Assembly (NCBI GenBank): GCA_964020085.1 | Contig: OZ026596.1 | Location: 44,985,611 to 45,049,610, forward strand | DNA: 64,000 nucleotides | Direction: 5' to 3' | DNA from: Micromussa lordhowensis | Lineage: Eukaryota > Cnidaria > Anthozoa > Scleractinia > Lobophylliidae | Part shown: in pieces, positions 11,516 to 23,046 of the stretch | Layout of the letters: the number at the start of each line of letters is the position of its first letter | Numbering within the stretch: position 1 is the first letter of the stretch | The notes under the pieces: generated by a model | The model's input: only the letters and a program-made list of their open reading frames with translations | What the model was told of the DNA's origin: nothing | The model's database searches: none | Position numbers and translations under genes: made by a program

Positions 11516-12161
11516 ACATTGTGAGTAAGCCTTTTTTACCGTAAGTACAATGTAAGGTCTCTACTTGCTATCGCTTGCTGTGGTTTCCTTTGTTGTCAAA
11601 GCTCAATCAAGGCCCTTGTTGTTCGGAACGTGAACAGTAATGAATTTACATTCCTATAATAGCCACGTCATAAAGGCATAAAGTGAAAATGTATACCTTG
11701 ACTTCCACCGTCTGAGTTTCTATTTGCAGAACGAGTGCTTGTGCCAAACGTTTCCCATGAAAATCACTTGATTTTCATGCGAATGACCGTGCAGGTGACA
11801 TATATTTTCATACCAATAGTTCCGCTCAAAGACTCGTTTTGCCACAGTGGCAAAAGTAAACTTGGCATTGGGCTATTCATCCATGAGCTGCTAAGAGAGC
11901 CTTTGATTCGTGATCATTTTGTGCACGATGAAACCCTAAGCTTTATAAACGGATAAACGCGGATAAACCCCTCTAGTTATGCAATGACATCTTTTTTGAC
12001 TAACAAAAAATCCGTCTTATGAATGCGCATGTAAAATTTTCCATTGGGCAGAGCAGTAAGGGAGTGTAGGTTAAAAAAGGTCTGTGTGATTTTATGACAC
12101 GGATGCATAATTTTGATTTTTGCCATGGATTTTTTTGCCACCAGTTAAATTGGAATATCGT
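11516..12161. other. No gene seen
   Basis: Noncoding flank. 11516-11640 resembles 52360-52500, and 11900-12160 is another version of the tRNA 5' flank seen before 3020 and 15342. No coding signal. Confidence 0.5.
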
Positions 12162-12234
12162 GCCCGGCTAGCTCAGTCGGTAGAGCATGAGACTCTTAAT
12201 CTCAGGGTCGTGGGTTCGAGCCCCACGTTGAGCG
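12162..12234 (+). tRNA. tRNA-Lys(CTT), one acceptor mismatch
   Basis: 73 nt, consensus sequence except 'gttgagcg' at the 3' end, which leaves a C-A mismatch at pair 3 of the acceptor stem. Promoter boxes are intact and TTTT follows about 7 nt downstream. It may be functional or a very recent pseudogene. Confidence 0.75.
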
Positions 12235-12498
12235 GTAATACCTTTTGCTGGCCATTTTTTTTGAAGCTGCTTTCTGACAGCAAATTACAGCAACAACAAA
12301 ATCTATCAATCTCTTGAGTACTATACAGTGACATCTGTTTTGAAAAAAAATCTTATTTATATGCACGTTTCCATTGCCCAGAGCAGTAAGGGAGTGTAGG
12401 TTAAGAGTTTGAAAAAATTAATTGGTGAGTATGTTTTTATGACATTAATGTTTACTTTTTATTCTTGTAATATTAAATTATAACTGCAAGACCATGTA

Positions 12499-12571
12499 GC
12501 CCGGCTAGCTCAGTCGGTAGAGCATGAGACTCTTAATCTCAGGGTCGTGGGTTCGAGCCCCACGTTGGGCG
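12499..12571 (+). tRNA. tRNA-Lys (anticodon CTT)
   Basis: Perfect match to the cluster consensus, with full cloverleaf and internal promoter boxes. The nearest T4 run downstream is weaker and farther away than in the other copies. Confidence 0.92.
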
Positions 12572-12639
12572 CAGATCATTGTTGGTGGCTTTTCTTTAAG
12601 CTGGTTTTTGTACAGCGAATTACGTCAACAGCTTGGCTT

Positions 12640-12972
12640 CCGATTAAATTTCACATTTGGTCTGATGGTTTTCTTTTGAAAGTTTTTTTTGGCACAGGAA
12701 TGAAGACTAATATAAGTGACTAAGGAATGTTTTGCACCAAAAATAACTTGGGAAAAGCTATGTGGGCTAAACAGTTTCATAGCTGGTGTCTTACACAGAC
12801 CGTCGGGGTGTACATGCTTGCAGAGGTATTTTTTCTTTGTGTGCTCTGAAACTATCATGCTTGACTTATGTTTTATCTGTTACAACACAAGTCAGTGACA
12901 TGGCTAAATCACATTTGGAAGGCAAAAAGTTCTAATTATAATCATAAATTATCTCAAAAGGGAAAATAATGG
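12640..12972. repeat. tRNA-Lys unit downstream flank, second copy
   Basis: Near-identical duplicate of 11105-11436, leading into the minus-strand tRNA at 12973. The near identity implies a recent duplication or gene conversion. Confidence 0.75.
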
Positions 12973-13045
12973 CGCCCAACGTGGGGCTCGAACCCACGAC
13001 CCTGAGATTAAGAGTCTCATGCTCTACCGACTGAGCTAGCCGGGC
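12973..13045 (-). tRNA. tRNA-Lys (anticodon CTT)
   Basis: Perfect consensus copy, 73 nt. On the minus strand it is followed by 'ccattattttccc', giving a TTTT terminator a few bases downstream. It is convergent with the gene at 12499. Confidence 0.93.
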
Positions 13046-13265
13046 ACGATGCGTTTTTTACGGCAGCGTCTGTCGTGAGGTGATGATTTTGGCCAAATTA
13101 GAGTTCACTTGTCATTTAGAGACGCACTGTTCCAGAAGCGCTGCGATTGACGTACTCTTTTGTTCAATTTTGTCTTCACTACACAACCGAACACACACTC
13201 AAAAATTGAGGTGATGGGCGCGTTAGTCAGCCAGGCCTAAGCTATGTTTTAATTGTGACAGTGAC

Positions 13266-13295
13266 GGGTCGTGGATTCGAGCCCCACGTTGGGCG
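13266..13295 (+). pseudogene. tRNA-Lys 3' fragment
   Basis: Only the last 30 nt (variable loop, T arm, acceptor strand) survive, with one substitution in the T stem. Confidence 0.7.
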
Positions 13296-13753
13296 CTGAG
13301 ATCTTTTTGCGACTTGTTTCAAAGAACTTACTGTTTGTAGTACTGCCTTGTGCCTCCTTTTTTAAAAGTTTTGGTGTGAAGCTTTTGTTTTGAAAGTTTG
13401 TATGGCACAGGAATGAAAACTGATATCAGTGACTAAGGAATGTTTTGCACCAAAAATAAATTCGCAAAAGCTATGTGAGCTAAACAGTTTCATAGCTGGG
13501 AAAAATAATTGTTTTGTTTGCATGCTCTCTAAACCTACCATGCAAAACGTTCCATTTAAGAATTGGTTCATGCTTTAGCGTGCATATATCGAGTTATGGA
13601 TGCACGCGGGAAGTTTGGAGAGCACGAAAGAAGCGTAAGAGTTTTTCAGCTTTTTGCAGCTGAAATGAAGCTGCATGCGTCATTGCACACGTCATTTCTT
13701 TTTCATAAAAATTAGCCAATCAGAGCGCGCGCTAGCATATAGCTATGTTATTT
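13296..13753. other. Diverged tRNA-unit flank, no gene
   Basis: 13370-13510 is a diverged, truncated copy of the 11105-11436 block. The remainder is noncoding and begins the sequence leading into a foldback element. Confidence 0.5.
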
Positions 13754-13940
13754 AACAAATAAAGAAGCCTCGACTGTGCTCTGTTCTGTTGTAAAGCACG
13801 CGGGAAGCGGTAGAGCACGAAAGAAGTGTAGGGGAAAACACGAGACGTAGTCGAGTGTTTTTCCCTACTTCTTGAGTGCTTTACCGCTTCCTAAGTGCTT
13901 TACAACAGAACAGAGCACAGTCGAGGCTTCTTTATTTGTT
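13754..13940. mobile_element. Palindromic foldback MITE, 187 bp
   Basis: Arms begin 'aacaaataaagaagcc' and end 'ggcttctttatttgtt', with an interior of 'gtaaagcacgcgggaagcgg' against its complement. Centre near 13847. The end sequence is shared with the foldback at 16805-16990, so the two are related families. Confidence 0.8.
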
Positions 13941-15014
13941 TTATGATAAAGAATCCAATAAATTATCCGCGCATTCAGCTGAATTTTCAAGCCAAACGTT
14001 ATTTTTCCAAACCGGGAAAAGTGGCGTCAGCCGTTCTCTATTCTCTGATAAAGCACGCTAAAATAAGCCAATCACAGCCCTTGTTAGACTGTTCCAAAAC
14101 TTTGATTGGCTAATGAGACGACAGCTGTCAATCAAAAACTGAACTTCTGCTAAGCTTTCAGTATCGAGTTGCTATCCAGGGGAAGAACGATGCCTTCAAA
14201 GTTCGTTTTTTAGTTTAATCTTTAAATAAGGATCTAAAGGTTTCTACTACAAAGGAATCCGGCCGCATTGTGGCTCATAAAAACGTGCCAAACGTTTTAA
14301 ATGGAAATTAAAGAACAAGGAGCTCAAAACTAGCGAATGCTGAGTTGTATTTGAAAGGAGCTGCCAAGGAGCTAAAGTTGTTTACGGTTTGCAGCCGCTT
14401 GCAGCAAGGTTGCACGAACTGGGGTCAAAGTTGGAAAGACTAGACTGCTTCCACTGGTTCTACTCCGAGTAAAGGAGAATATCACTCGTCGAGTGAGCGA
14501 TGATACGAAATTGTTGAGGTTCACTTCGCCGAGATGACCGGAGATCGCCAGTTAGCAAACGAGCGTTACTACACTGCACGGAAGTGTTGTTTGAGCATTT
14601 TTACAAAAATAAAGCTTCTCATCGTAAATAAAAAGCTCAGTTGGTGTTTTCTGTCGTTGTTTTACTTCTTAAGTTTAATTTCTGCCTTCGTAATGTCTTT
14701 AATCGAAGCCTTCGCTAGGTTGAGAATGAGAAGTTGTTTATTTCGTTGCGTGCTTTGTCGGAATCTAGCAAAACTTGTTATTTTAGTACAGTTTTAGCAC
14801 TTCTGTTGTTTATGACAATGGTCTCCCTGCAGCTATATTTACTGCAGACAAATAGCTCGTTTCCACTGCATTTTGTCTGAGCCACAAGGCAGGTTTAATT
14901 TGGGTCAAATTTGTCAAAATTCCGAAGCAAAAATTTGAAGAAGCCAGCTTACCGTCATCAACCCGTGCTCTGTTCATTGATATAGCACGCTGTTTCAGCC
15001 AATCACCAATCAGC
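13941..15014. other. No gene seen
   Basis: Noncoding. A short ORF at 14534-14797 has no recognisable domain or supporting context. Confidence 0.45.
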
Positions 15015-15066
15015 GCGAGATTCTTAATGTCGATCAGGGTCGTGGGTTCGAACACCACGTTGAGCG
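15015..15066 (+). pseudogene. tRNA-Lys 3' relic
   Basis: Retains a mutated anticodon arm and the T arm with 'gggtcgtgggttcgaa', plus an acceptor strand ending 'gttgagcg'. The 5' half is absent. Confidence 0.6.
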
Positions 15067-15341
15067 CTAATATGTTTTGCTGGCAATTTTTTTGAAGCTG
15101 GTTTCTCACAGCAAATTACACCAACAACAGAAATGAGCTTATAAATCTCTTAAGTTATATACAGCGACATCTGTTTTGAAAAAAAAAAAATATTTATATG
15201 CAAGTGAAATTTTCCATTGGCCAGAGCAATAAGGGAGTGTAGGTTAAGGGGCAGAAAAAATTAATTGGTCAGTATGTTTTTATGACATGGATGTATACTT
15301 TTTATTCTTGGATTATTAAATCATGACTGAAAGCATATCGT

Positions 15342-15413
15342 GCCCGGCTAGCTCAGTCGGTAGGAATGAGACTCTTAATCTCAGGGTCGTGGGTTCGAGC
15401 CCCACGTTGGGCG
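15342..15413 (+). tRNA. tRNA-Lys(CTT), 1-nt deletion
   Basis: 72 nt: the D-stem 3' strand reads 'ggaatgag' instead of 'gagcatgag', which removes one base and weakens the D stem. Everything else matches, and TTTTT follows about 8 nt downstream. Function is doubtful. Confidence 0.65.
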
Positions 15414-15528
15414 CAGATCATTTTTGCTGGCATTTTTTTGCAGCTGGTTTTCCTCCAGCTAAATTCATCAACAACTTGGCGTCCAATTAAATTTCCTCAT
15501 TACAATTTTTTATTTTTTAATATTATAT

Positions 15529-16789
15529 ATATGTCTGGATTTATGAAAACAGTGTTAATGACATTTAGCGGTTTTTATTGATTTTTCTTTCTAATCTATT
15601 TATTTATTTAACCTTTTGCTTTGCTTATGGCAGCAGCTTGTAAATCTTACCTAGTGTAAAGTGTAGAGGACTTCTTGCTGCATGTTTCGTTTATTCATCT
15701 AGTTTTTTTTTCATTATTCATCGGTACCCCCCACACTCCTCCCTCCCCTTGTCAGTCGGTGTTAAGTGTAGCCCAGGTTTCACTCCTCTGAATTTCAGTT
15801 CGCGCGGTTACTCTGAGAGGGAGCCAACCGACCAGCGTTCTATAACTGCTGTCTAAAGGAAGTCTGCCGGAGGACATCATTAAGTCCAATGAAGGTGCAA
15901 GTCTAACGATTTGCTAGCAAGCGTCGTCCATTATCGTACATGAGGGGCCCACTGAAAACGGGACATCATTTAGCTCCGCACTATACGTGGGCCGTTAGCA
16001 CTGTGGCGATAATGTTGTGCTTGCTTTAGAGAGCAAAAAGCTTTAGCTACATGCAATTTAGGGCTTAGACGTGCAATGGACTAGACACTTGTAGCTGCTG
16101 TTGGCGTTATTTGCTCTGAACTTTGATGTAGCTAAAGACTTAGAAAAAAATCTGTTGAAATCTGGATCTCGACAAAAATCAAGTTCATCCGGGACATTGC
16201 TATTTGCAAGCAAAGCATGGCCACGAGCAGAGTGAAGAACATGAGTTCAAGCGCTGATCGTGAGTAGAATTTCCTTGTTTGATCAATTTTAGGCGTCCTC
16301 GGCCTCGCTAACTATCAGAACTGTCTGTGATTCGCTAGCGCGGAAGAAATTTATTTGCGTGGCTTCCGGGCGATAATTGACGTAACGACAACATGTTGAG
16401 TGTTCGCTTACTGCTAACTATGGCTTATTTTGGTGGAATTTCAATCGATTCTCGATGTAGGAAGCTCTTGTTCAGTCTATTTAGGACGATGCAGGCCTTT
16501 AGAAAGTTATAGATAAGCTCTCCGCCGCGGTCCTGACATAGTGTACGTTCGTGTTGATTTAGACTCTAATTTCATGTTGAAAGCACTCTTAATTAAATTG
16601 AACAATTCATGATTCAACGAAAAGACGGTAAAATTAGTCTTCCTGGCCTCAAAAGGCATACGGGAGAGTTATTTCCTTTTATTTGAGCTACGATAGGCCT
16701 TGTGGAAAGCTAGCTCTAGGACAGAATTGTATCAAGAGATTATCAGTGACAAGTCAAATTAACACTGTTTTCATAAATCCAGACATACA
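15529..16789. mobile_element. Non-autonomous DNA transposon with 29-bp TIRs
   Basis: Perfect 29-bp inverted ends at 15531-15559 ('atgtctggatttatgaaaac' onward) and 16759-16787. Both are embedded in 'tatata'-rich flanks, so a TA-type target is possible. The interior, about 1.2 kb, has no ORF of note. Confidence 0.75.
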
Positions 16790-16804
16790 TGTATATATTA
16801 TAAT

Positions 16805-16990
16805 ATATTTAACAAATAAAGAAGCCTAAGCCGTGTGTTACACTGTGATAAAACACGACGGGCATTTGAGAAGTCGAGAGAAACGTAGAAAATACGAGCT
16901 GCAGTTGAGTGTTTTCTACATTTCTCGAGTGTTCTCAAATGTTCGGAGTGTTTTATCACAGTGTAATACACGGATTAGCCTTCTTCATTA
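16805..16990. mobile_element. Palindromic foldback MITE
   Basis: Inverted arms around 'gaagcctaagccgtgtgtta' and 'taatacacggattagccttc', with 'gataaaacac' against 'gtgttttatc' inside. End sequence is shared with the 13754 element. It directly abuts the preceding transposon. Confidence 0.75.
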
Positions 16991-17236
16991 GCTTTATGAT
17001 ATAGTAAATATTCTTGTTTTTCGGCCATTTCAACTTTAACAGAAAGAGAAAACAAACAGCGGTTACGAACATAACAGTAAGGTTTCGCATGGTATATTTA
17101 ACTTGACGTTTCGTATGCTACAACTTCAGAAGTGACGGTTACAAAATATGACGAGATTTAAAAAGACAAAAACTAAAGCGAGGTATTGGTAACTAGCTAG
17201 ACAACGATGGAAAAAAGAAACTACATCCGGTGTGAA

Positions 17237-17566
17237 TTAATAAAGAAGGAGATTTTCACTACCGACGTTTTCATTTAGGGCGGGTTTCAAGTCCCGTATT
17301 AACAATGTTTCCTTGATTTTACATTGTAAATCACATTGACCACCTGCTAAGATCTCAAAATGGTCCCATTTGATGTTGTGACCAGTGGAAATCGAATGCT
17401 CAGCAACAGCGGAGGCGTGAGCAATTTGAGTGAGAGCTTTGAAGTGCCCAGTCTTTCTGTCATGTAATCTTCTTTTAGTTTTGCCGATGTAAAAAGCATC
17501 ACAATCCCAGCAACTGGCTTTGTAGACAATCTTAGATTTCTGCGACCGTTTGAGGGGACTATTTAA

Positions 17567-17569
<3 letters not shown>
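17237..17569 (-). pseudogene. Penelope-like element GIY-YIG endonuclease fragment
   Basis: A 110-residue open stretch containing 'DAFYIGKTKRRLHDRKTGH', then 'HASAVAEHSISTGHNIKWD', then a C-terminal 'IRDLKPALNENVGSE'. By family knowledge this is the GIY-YIG nuclease that follows the reverse transcriptase in Penelope-like elements and nicks target DNA. YIG, the downstream Arg, and the later HxxxxxH/E pattern are visible. No RT domain is attached, so this is a truncated 3' fragment ending at the foldback at 17565. Confidence 0.8.
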
Positions 17570-17640
<71 letters not shown>

Positions 17641-17641
17641 A

Positions 17642-17678
<37 letters not shown>

Positions 17679-17680
17679 TT
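17565..17680. repeat. Palindromic repeat, about 115 bp
   Basis: 'caattattccatgagcgcg' pairs with 'cgcgagtggaataattg', and 'gttggatatgagatgat' pairs with 'atcatctcatatccaac'. The centre is 'ggcgcgtagcgcc'. Noncoding. Confidence 0.75.
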
Positions 17681-17823
17681 TTATTAAAAACGCCCTCAAA
17701 ATATAGAAAACTAGACTACAATTAAAATAAAAAGGCCCAAAAAATTAAGCATGCCCTCGCCATTTTTGTAGATCATGGTATAATGGCTCATATACCATGA
17801 TGGCTAAGCCAATGAAAACTCTC

Positions 17824-17857
<34 letters not shown>

Positions 17858-18035
17858 TCGACAATATTCACCGAGCCTGAGGCGAATAATTGTTTTAGTA
17901 TAATTTCAGAGCTGAATAACAGAGAATAACAGACTAAAACATAAAAACAGCGACCCAATTGTTCGCTTGCACACACGTATGCAGCCGTATAGCTTTAATA
18001 AGAGGCTTACATTTAAGCTTACGGTGTTGGTAACG
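17681..18035. other. No gene seen
   Basis: AT-rich noncoding DNA between the foldback and the minisatellite. Confidence 0.45.
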
Positions 18036-18039
18036 CTAC

Positions 18040-18860
18040 CTGACAAATAGGGTCATCTGACATATAGGGTCGTCTGACATATAGGGTCGCTATATCAAAA
18101 TACCAAAAATTTATAATTACCTCTGCATGGTTAATATCAGTGTTGCATTAATAAAAAAAGGTTATTATGACAGCGTTTCAGTTCTACCTACTGTTAAAGG
18201 AAGGAAAAGACTAAATTGCCGTTTGTGGTTCGCTCAGGTTCCAAGAACGGAGGTTTTCACGAAAACTAGATTCCACTGTAATGAAAACGTTCTTCGGCGA
18301 AATTCTAAAAGTTTCAACATGTATAATTCAATATATGGCTACGTTGTGCCGATTACATCAATATACTTCACGCGCCGGACATATAGGGTCGCCTTACAAA
18401 TAAGGGCATCTGACCAATAAGGGCGTCTGACAAATAAGGGCGTCTGACATATAGGGTCGTCTTACAAATAGGGCCTTCTAACAAATAGGGGCATCTGACA
18501 AATAGGGGCATCTGACAAATAGAGGCATCTGACAAATAGGGTCATCTGACAAATAGGGGCATCTGACAAATAGGGGCATCTGACAAATAGGGGCATCTGA
18601 CAAATAGGGGTATCTGACAAATAGGGGCGTCTGACAAATAGGGCCTTCTGACAAATAGGGGCGTGTGAAATATAGGGCCGTCTGACTAATAGGGATGCCT
18701 GTCAAATAGGAACATCTTACATATAGGGGTGTCTGACAAATACGGGCGTCTGACATATAGGGGCGTCTGACAAACAGGGGTGTCTGACAAATACGGGCGT
18801 CTGACTAATAAGGGCCTCTGAGAAATGGGGGCATCTGACAAATGCAGTAATAGGGGCGTC
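18040..18860. repeat. 17-bp minisatellite (array 1)
   Basis: Unit 'gacaaataggggcatct', 17 bp, in about 28 more or less diverged copies at 18380-18860. A few early copies lie at 18040-18095, separated by about 280 bp of unique DNA. The same unit occurs inverted at 37836-38150. Because 17 is not a multiple of 3 and the unit's complement contains no stop codon in any frame, it produces long spurious ORFs. Confidence 0.9.
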
Positions 18861-19489
18861 CAACAAAAAGGGGCGTGTTGTTTGACTTTTATGGGCTTTT
18901 GACCTTCAGGGGCATCTAGGGCTTCCTACTAGTTGTTTGAGCTTTCCCAAAAGTTGCTTAAAAATTGAAAAGTAGCTAAAAAAAGGAAATCTTTTTTTTT
19001 TGTTTCTCTCTTCCTTTATGTGGTCTGATGCACAAATGTGCAATCTGTACAACAAGAGTAACATTTCTAAGCGTTTTTGTGCAATACGCTTTTGCAGGAG
19101 TACTCAGTCGTATCCCTGCTTCTGCAGCCACCCTCAAAGGATCTCAATGACCTTTGTTACTGCAGCTGAAACACTCAAATCAGAGAAGTGTGAGTCTCTC
19201 CTCTGCCATTTTGTATTTTCTTTAAAATCCTGCTGACCTAGAATCACTACTGTATCCATCTTTCGTCCACGATCTGCCCCGGGGGTGAGGAACTGCTCCT
19301 TTTTCAAAGAAAATTTGCAAATTGTCTACTGAAGCATTGTGAAATACGGAAGCATGGCCAATTAGCTGCTCCGATATCTAGAAAACTAGAAGTTGTTCAG
19401 AATGCAAAAACTTGCTTGAAACAAAATAAGTTGCTCCATATGCTCCTGGTTGCTCGAAATACGAAAAGGTGCCAAAAAGTTGCCGAGTA

Positions 19490-19600
19490 ACTAGGGGCAT
19501 GTGATATGTAGGTGCATCTGATATAGGGGACATTTGTATAGCGGCATCTGACAGATAGGGGCGTCTGGTAGATAACGGCATCTGACGTATATAGGGACAC
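19490..19600. repeat. Degenerate outlier of the 17-bp minisatellite
   Basis: Five or six diverged units ('gcatctgatataggggaca', 'gcatctgacagatagggg') lie about 600 bp beyond the main array. The DNA between (18861-19489) has no supported gene. Confidence 0.65.
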
Positions 19601-20830
19601 ATCCAAATTTATCTCTGCTAATGTGTGCTATTGCCATTCCAAGGGAGGCCTTTTCTTACTTGTTTATTACAGCTGTTTTAAATAGAGCTATGATCACTAT
19701 TAAACTATACAGCGATAATAGCAGGGAATTCTATCGATTTATGTTCCGTAGAATCGGCGTGGATCATATATGTTGCAACCTTCAAATAGTCCTTAGAACG
19801 CATTATAGTATAGGTAATCCTAGAAATTCGAGTGCAATGATAATTTATAAGAATTTACACTACGAGTTTAAATTACGAGTAGTGTAAATTCTTAATCCCA
19901 CGCGAATGTGAAAATCACGAAACCCCTTGCATCAAATTGCAGTACATTTGGAATGACCCTGCTCTCAGCCAAACTCAATTAATTAATATTTTCTCAGTTA
20001 TATGATAAGTCCAACAATGAACAAACACGATAAGGAACGAACGAGTGACATAGTACGAAATCATGTGGGGATTTCATGGCTTCAGTATCACTTGTCAGCG
20101 GCAACAACACATGAATTACTACTCGTGAATTCAGTCACCAAACAATTTATTTCTGACTTGTTTTATATCTTAAAATAACATGTTTCCTTTAGCAAACTAG
20201 AGCCATTTGAATTTTTTTTTTTCTTAAGTAAGGCGGCAGGGAATTTTGTCACTACGATTTCAGTTAAAAACTCCTAGTATGTCTTATCAATTCATAAAGC
20301 TTTAAGGCGGCTCGATCGGTTTTTGAGTCAAGATACCGTTCAACTTTGAGCGACTAGAGCACCACCATTATCAGTCCAACAGAAAACCAAACGTTATTGG
20401 TGTGCTAGACAAAAATGAAAGTTTCAAATGGGGTACATTTCACCAAGATCTGAGTTACCATAGCAACGAAATGACTCCATGCCCCATTTTACATAAGACC
20501 GAATAACGTGCCACCAGACATAATTTCGAAAATACGACGTCGGGATCTCGGACCTGACATAGCTGCCTCAACGATGGCAAAATTGCAAAAAAATCTATAA
20601 GAGCGTTGTCGAGAAAATTACGAGTGAATTTTTAAGGTATCAAAATGAAACAAAAGCAAAGCTGTTTTAAATGTTATTGCAAACTATGTCCACAAGACTT
20701 CACTAAATGGCATTCTGGTCTTAAATGAATCTTCTAACATATAATTACCTCGAGTAAAAGTTTAGATAAGAGAGTTTGATAGAATTTGATAAAAGGCTTT
20801 TTATCGTTATGATCACTCAGTATTATTAAC
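19601..20830. other. No gene seen
   Basis: Noncoding AT-rich stretch. Near 19845-19892 there is a short hairpin ('taagaatttacactacg' and inverse). No motif suggests an RNA gene. Confidence 0.45.
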
Positions 20831-22733
20831 TTATTGTTTGAAGTTTACAGTCTGGACATTAAATGTTATGGTAATTCCAGGTTGTGGTTGTGGTTTTGTT
20901 TTGTTCTCCTTCAGCCTTTTTTGGCGTTTTCTGTTAGATCGGCACTGGTAAAACCGGTGCCCCTTTCGGCCACAGTTCCAGCATTTGCCTTTTGCAGCTT
21001 CTGAAAAATGGCAAAGATATATTTCATATTCAGTACCATTTCAAAGGTAGTATGGACTGTGAAGCTCTAGCTGGCGTTACTTTATGGTCTTCCCTACAAT
21101 TTCGCTATAGTTCCCTGGAATTCTTTGCACTTTTTGATACCAGAATGTGCGACGAATAATTTGACTACTCCTGTGACCTTGTAAATCAGTTTGGAATTTC
21201 AACAAAAATGTTCGTGGTTTTCGAGTCCTCTATTATTCTAGACTTACTACTGTTTGTAAGTTAGTTTGCCTAGGATTATGGTGCTTGTTTCCCGGCAAAA
21301 GTGTCCGGTTCCCTCTAAAAAGTGTCCGGTTCCTTCTAAAATCCAACTCTACGACTGTATTTCTTCATGATCCGCTCTAAGAAATAAAGTTGCATAAATC
21401 TATAGGTCATTTGACAGGAGATCTAAACAGGCGTTGTGGCTATATATGCGTATGTTATATATGCGTGACAGTAATATCGCTCAATGATGTATTTGAAATT
21501 TCAGCAAAATTGGTTTACCTCCATCTTTTTCCCGTCTTTCTTGAATTAACCTCTCCAGTTGCTCCTTTCTTCTTCGGCCAAGTTCTTTTTGCCGAAGCGT
21601 TCTTTGGGCATCTTCTAATGAACACAGGAAAACTGATTAATATAGTCAACTAAGCATATAGAATCACCCAATATGGGAAAATACGAACTTGTCATAAAAT
21701 GATCTGGCCATGCACATTTCATGCGGCAAGGTAAAATCAAAGGAAGGTCTTTTTTGTTATTGATAAGTGCATGACATTAAAGTGCGTGTCGAGGGACTGC
21801 TGCTAGATTTTGTCTCGTATTCTATAAAGAATATTCATGACTTGGTTTTACTATTAAGGTTTCCAAGAAACATGTTCATGTTCAAACCAATAAGACACCT
21901 ACCATACAGTGGGTCTCAGAGGTAACAAATTTCAATGTCACGCTCGTATCGTATCTCCAATTGCTGCAGAGCAAAACGGCCAACGCAATTTTGGACATTT
22001 TCTCTCCTTTTTTTCGCAGGCCCTTGAAACTCTTAGCTGACTTGCCCTTTATGAAGCCGAGACTGAGTGGTGAATATTTATGTACTGCACTCGTCGATTT
22101 TGTTTTGGAGCGTGCAATATATTTTAGCGTCCGTTATTATAACACAAGTAGCTGTGGTTATTTTAATCTCCCAAGGTCTTACATGAACTTTAATTAACAG
22201 CTCCCTGCAGGCTACGTATTTCAGGAGTCACGCTATTGTGGTGTTCTTCTCGTCTGCAATTATACTAACAATACATATCCTACTTGATACAGGTAAAATA
22301 TGATAAAGAATGTTTACCTCTGTCAATACTAAAACGCTTCTCCCTTTCAGCTAGCGACTTTTTTTTCACAGGCTTCTCGACGGGATCTTCGAGCATCTCC
22401 TAAAGAACTCAGAATAAAGTCTATTAATTGACTAAAAAAGGTAAGGTATGATCGGAAAAATACGAACTTTGGCGACTAGTTTTACTGAGAATAAAATGAA
22501 ATGACAATTTCTAGAGTTACTGTAATCTTCTTGGCTGAAGGTGGAATCAACAATCCCTGACATAAATTTATTACATATTCTTACTTTCACGCGCTTGTAC
22601 TCCCGACATTTCTCGGATTTCTTGCTTACCTGAAATAAAGAGAGTTGAACATTTGTTTTTTTTTTCTTGCCCGTGAAACATATGTTTCCCTTTACATACA
22701 AGGCATGGCCGGCAAGCATAATCCAGCATGCTG
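20831..22733 (-). CDS. Spliced gene, 3' five exons, basic coiled-coil and CCHC knuckle
   Basis: I do not recognise the family. Five minus-strand exons: 22700-22733, 22585-22629, 22318-22399, 21519-21614 and 20831-21000. Each is bounded by AG acceptor and GTATGT, GTAAGA, GTAAAC or GTAAAC donors. Reading phase is continuous across all four joins, which is strong support. The joined C-terminal part contains two early Cys (CRPC), a charged helix-prone stretch ('RRRKEQLERLIQERREKDG') and a zinc knuckle CWNCGRKGHRFYQC (CX2CX4HX4C), then a basic tail and TAA. The knuckle suggests RNA or single-stranded DNA binding. The 5' end was not found. It lies just downstream of the SprT-like gene, same strand, with a tandem repeat between. 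It could be part of the same mobile unit or a host gene. Confidence 0.6.
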
Positions 22734-22769
22734 CTGAGAGGTTAGACGGTCTTTGTCGTCCACAATTGC

Positions 22770-23010
22770 ATTGTTTTTAAAGAATGATTTACACTGCTGT
22801 TCTTCTCAACTGAAGGCTCATTATGGCACTCCAGGAGTCAGCATTATTCTGCTGTCCTTCTCAACTGAAGGCTTATGAAAAACTTCAGGAGTCAGCATTA
22901 TTCTGCTGTTCTTCTCAACTGAAGGCTAATTAAGCACTTCAGGAGTCAGCTATATATATATCTTACTGCATTCTGCTGTTCTTCTCAACAGTGGGCATGT
23001 CTCCGTTACT
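22770..23010. repeat. Tandem repeat, about 65-bp units
   Basis: Four units containing 'ctgctgttcttctcaactg' and 'acttcaggagtcagc', the last interrupted by a TA run. A diverged unit is also present near 22205-22255. It occupies the gap between the SprT-like gene and the spliced CCHC gene. Confidence 0.7.
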
Positions 23011-23046
23011 ACACACAGGAGTGGAAGGCTAAAACGATCTAAACCC

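Noticed and set aside
12120..12317. 65-codon ORF at 12120 and 71-codon ORF at 15366
   Set aside because: The first runs through the whole tRNA-Lys gene at 12162 and the second through the 3' part of the gene at 15342; they are tRNA DNA read as protein.
14534..14797. 87-codon ORF with hydrophobic stretches
   Set aside because: Could suggest a small membrane protein, but there is no homology I recognise and it lies in repeat-rich flank. Not supported.
18380..18860. CRISPR-like array
   Set aside because: Units are contiguous with no spacers, and the DNA is eukaryotic; it is a minisatellite.
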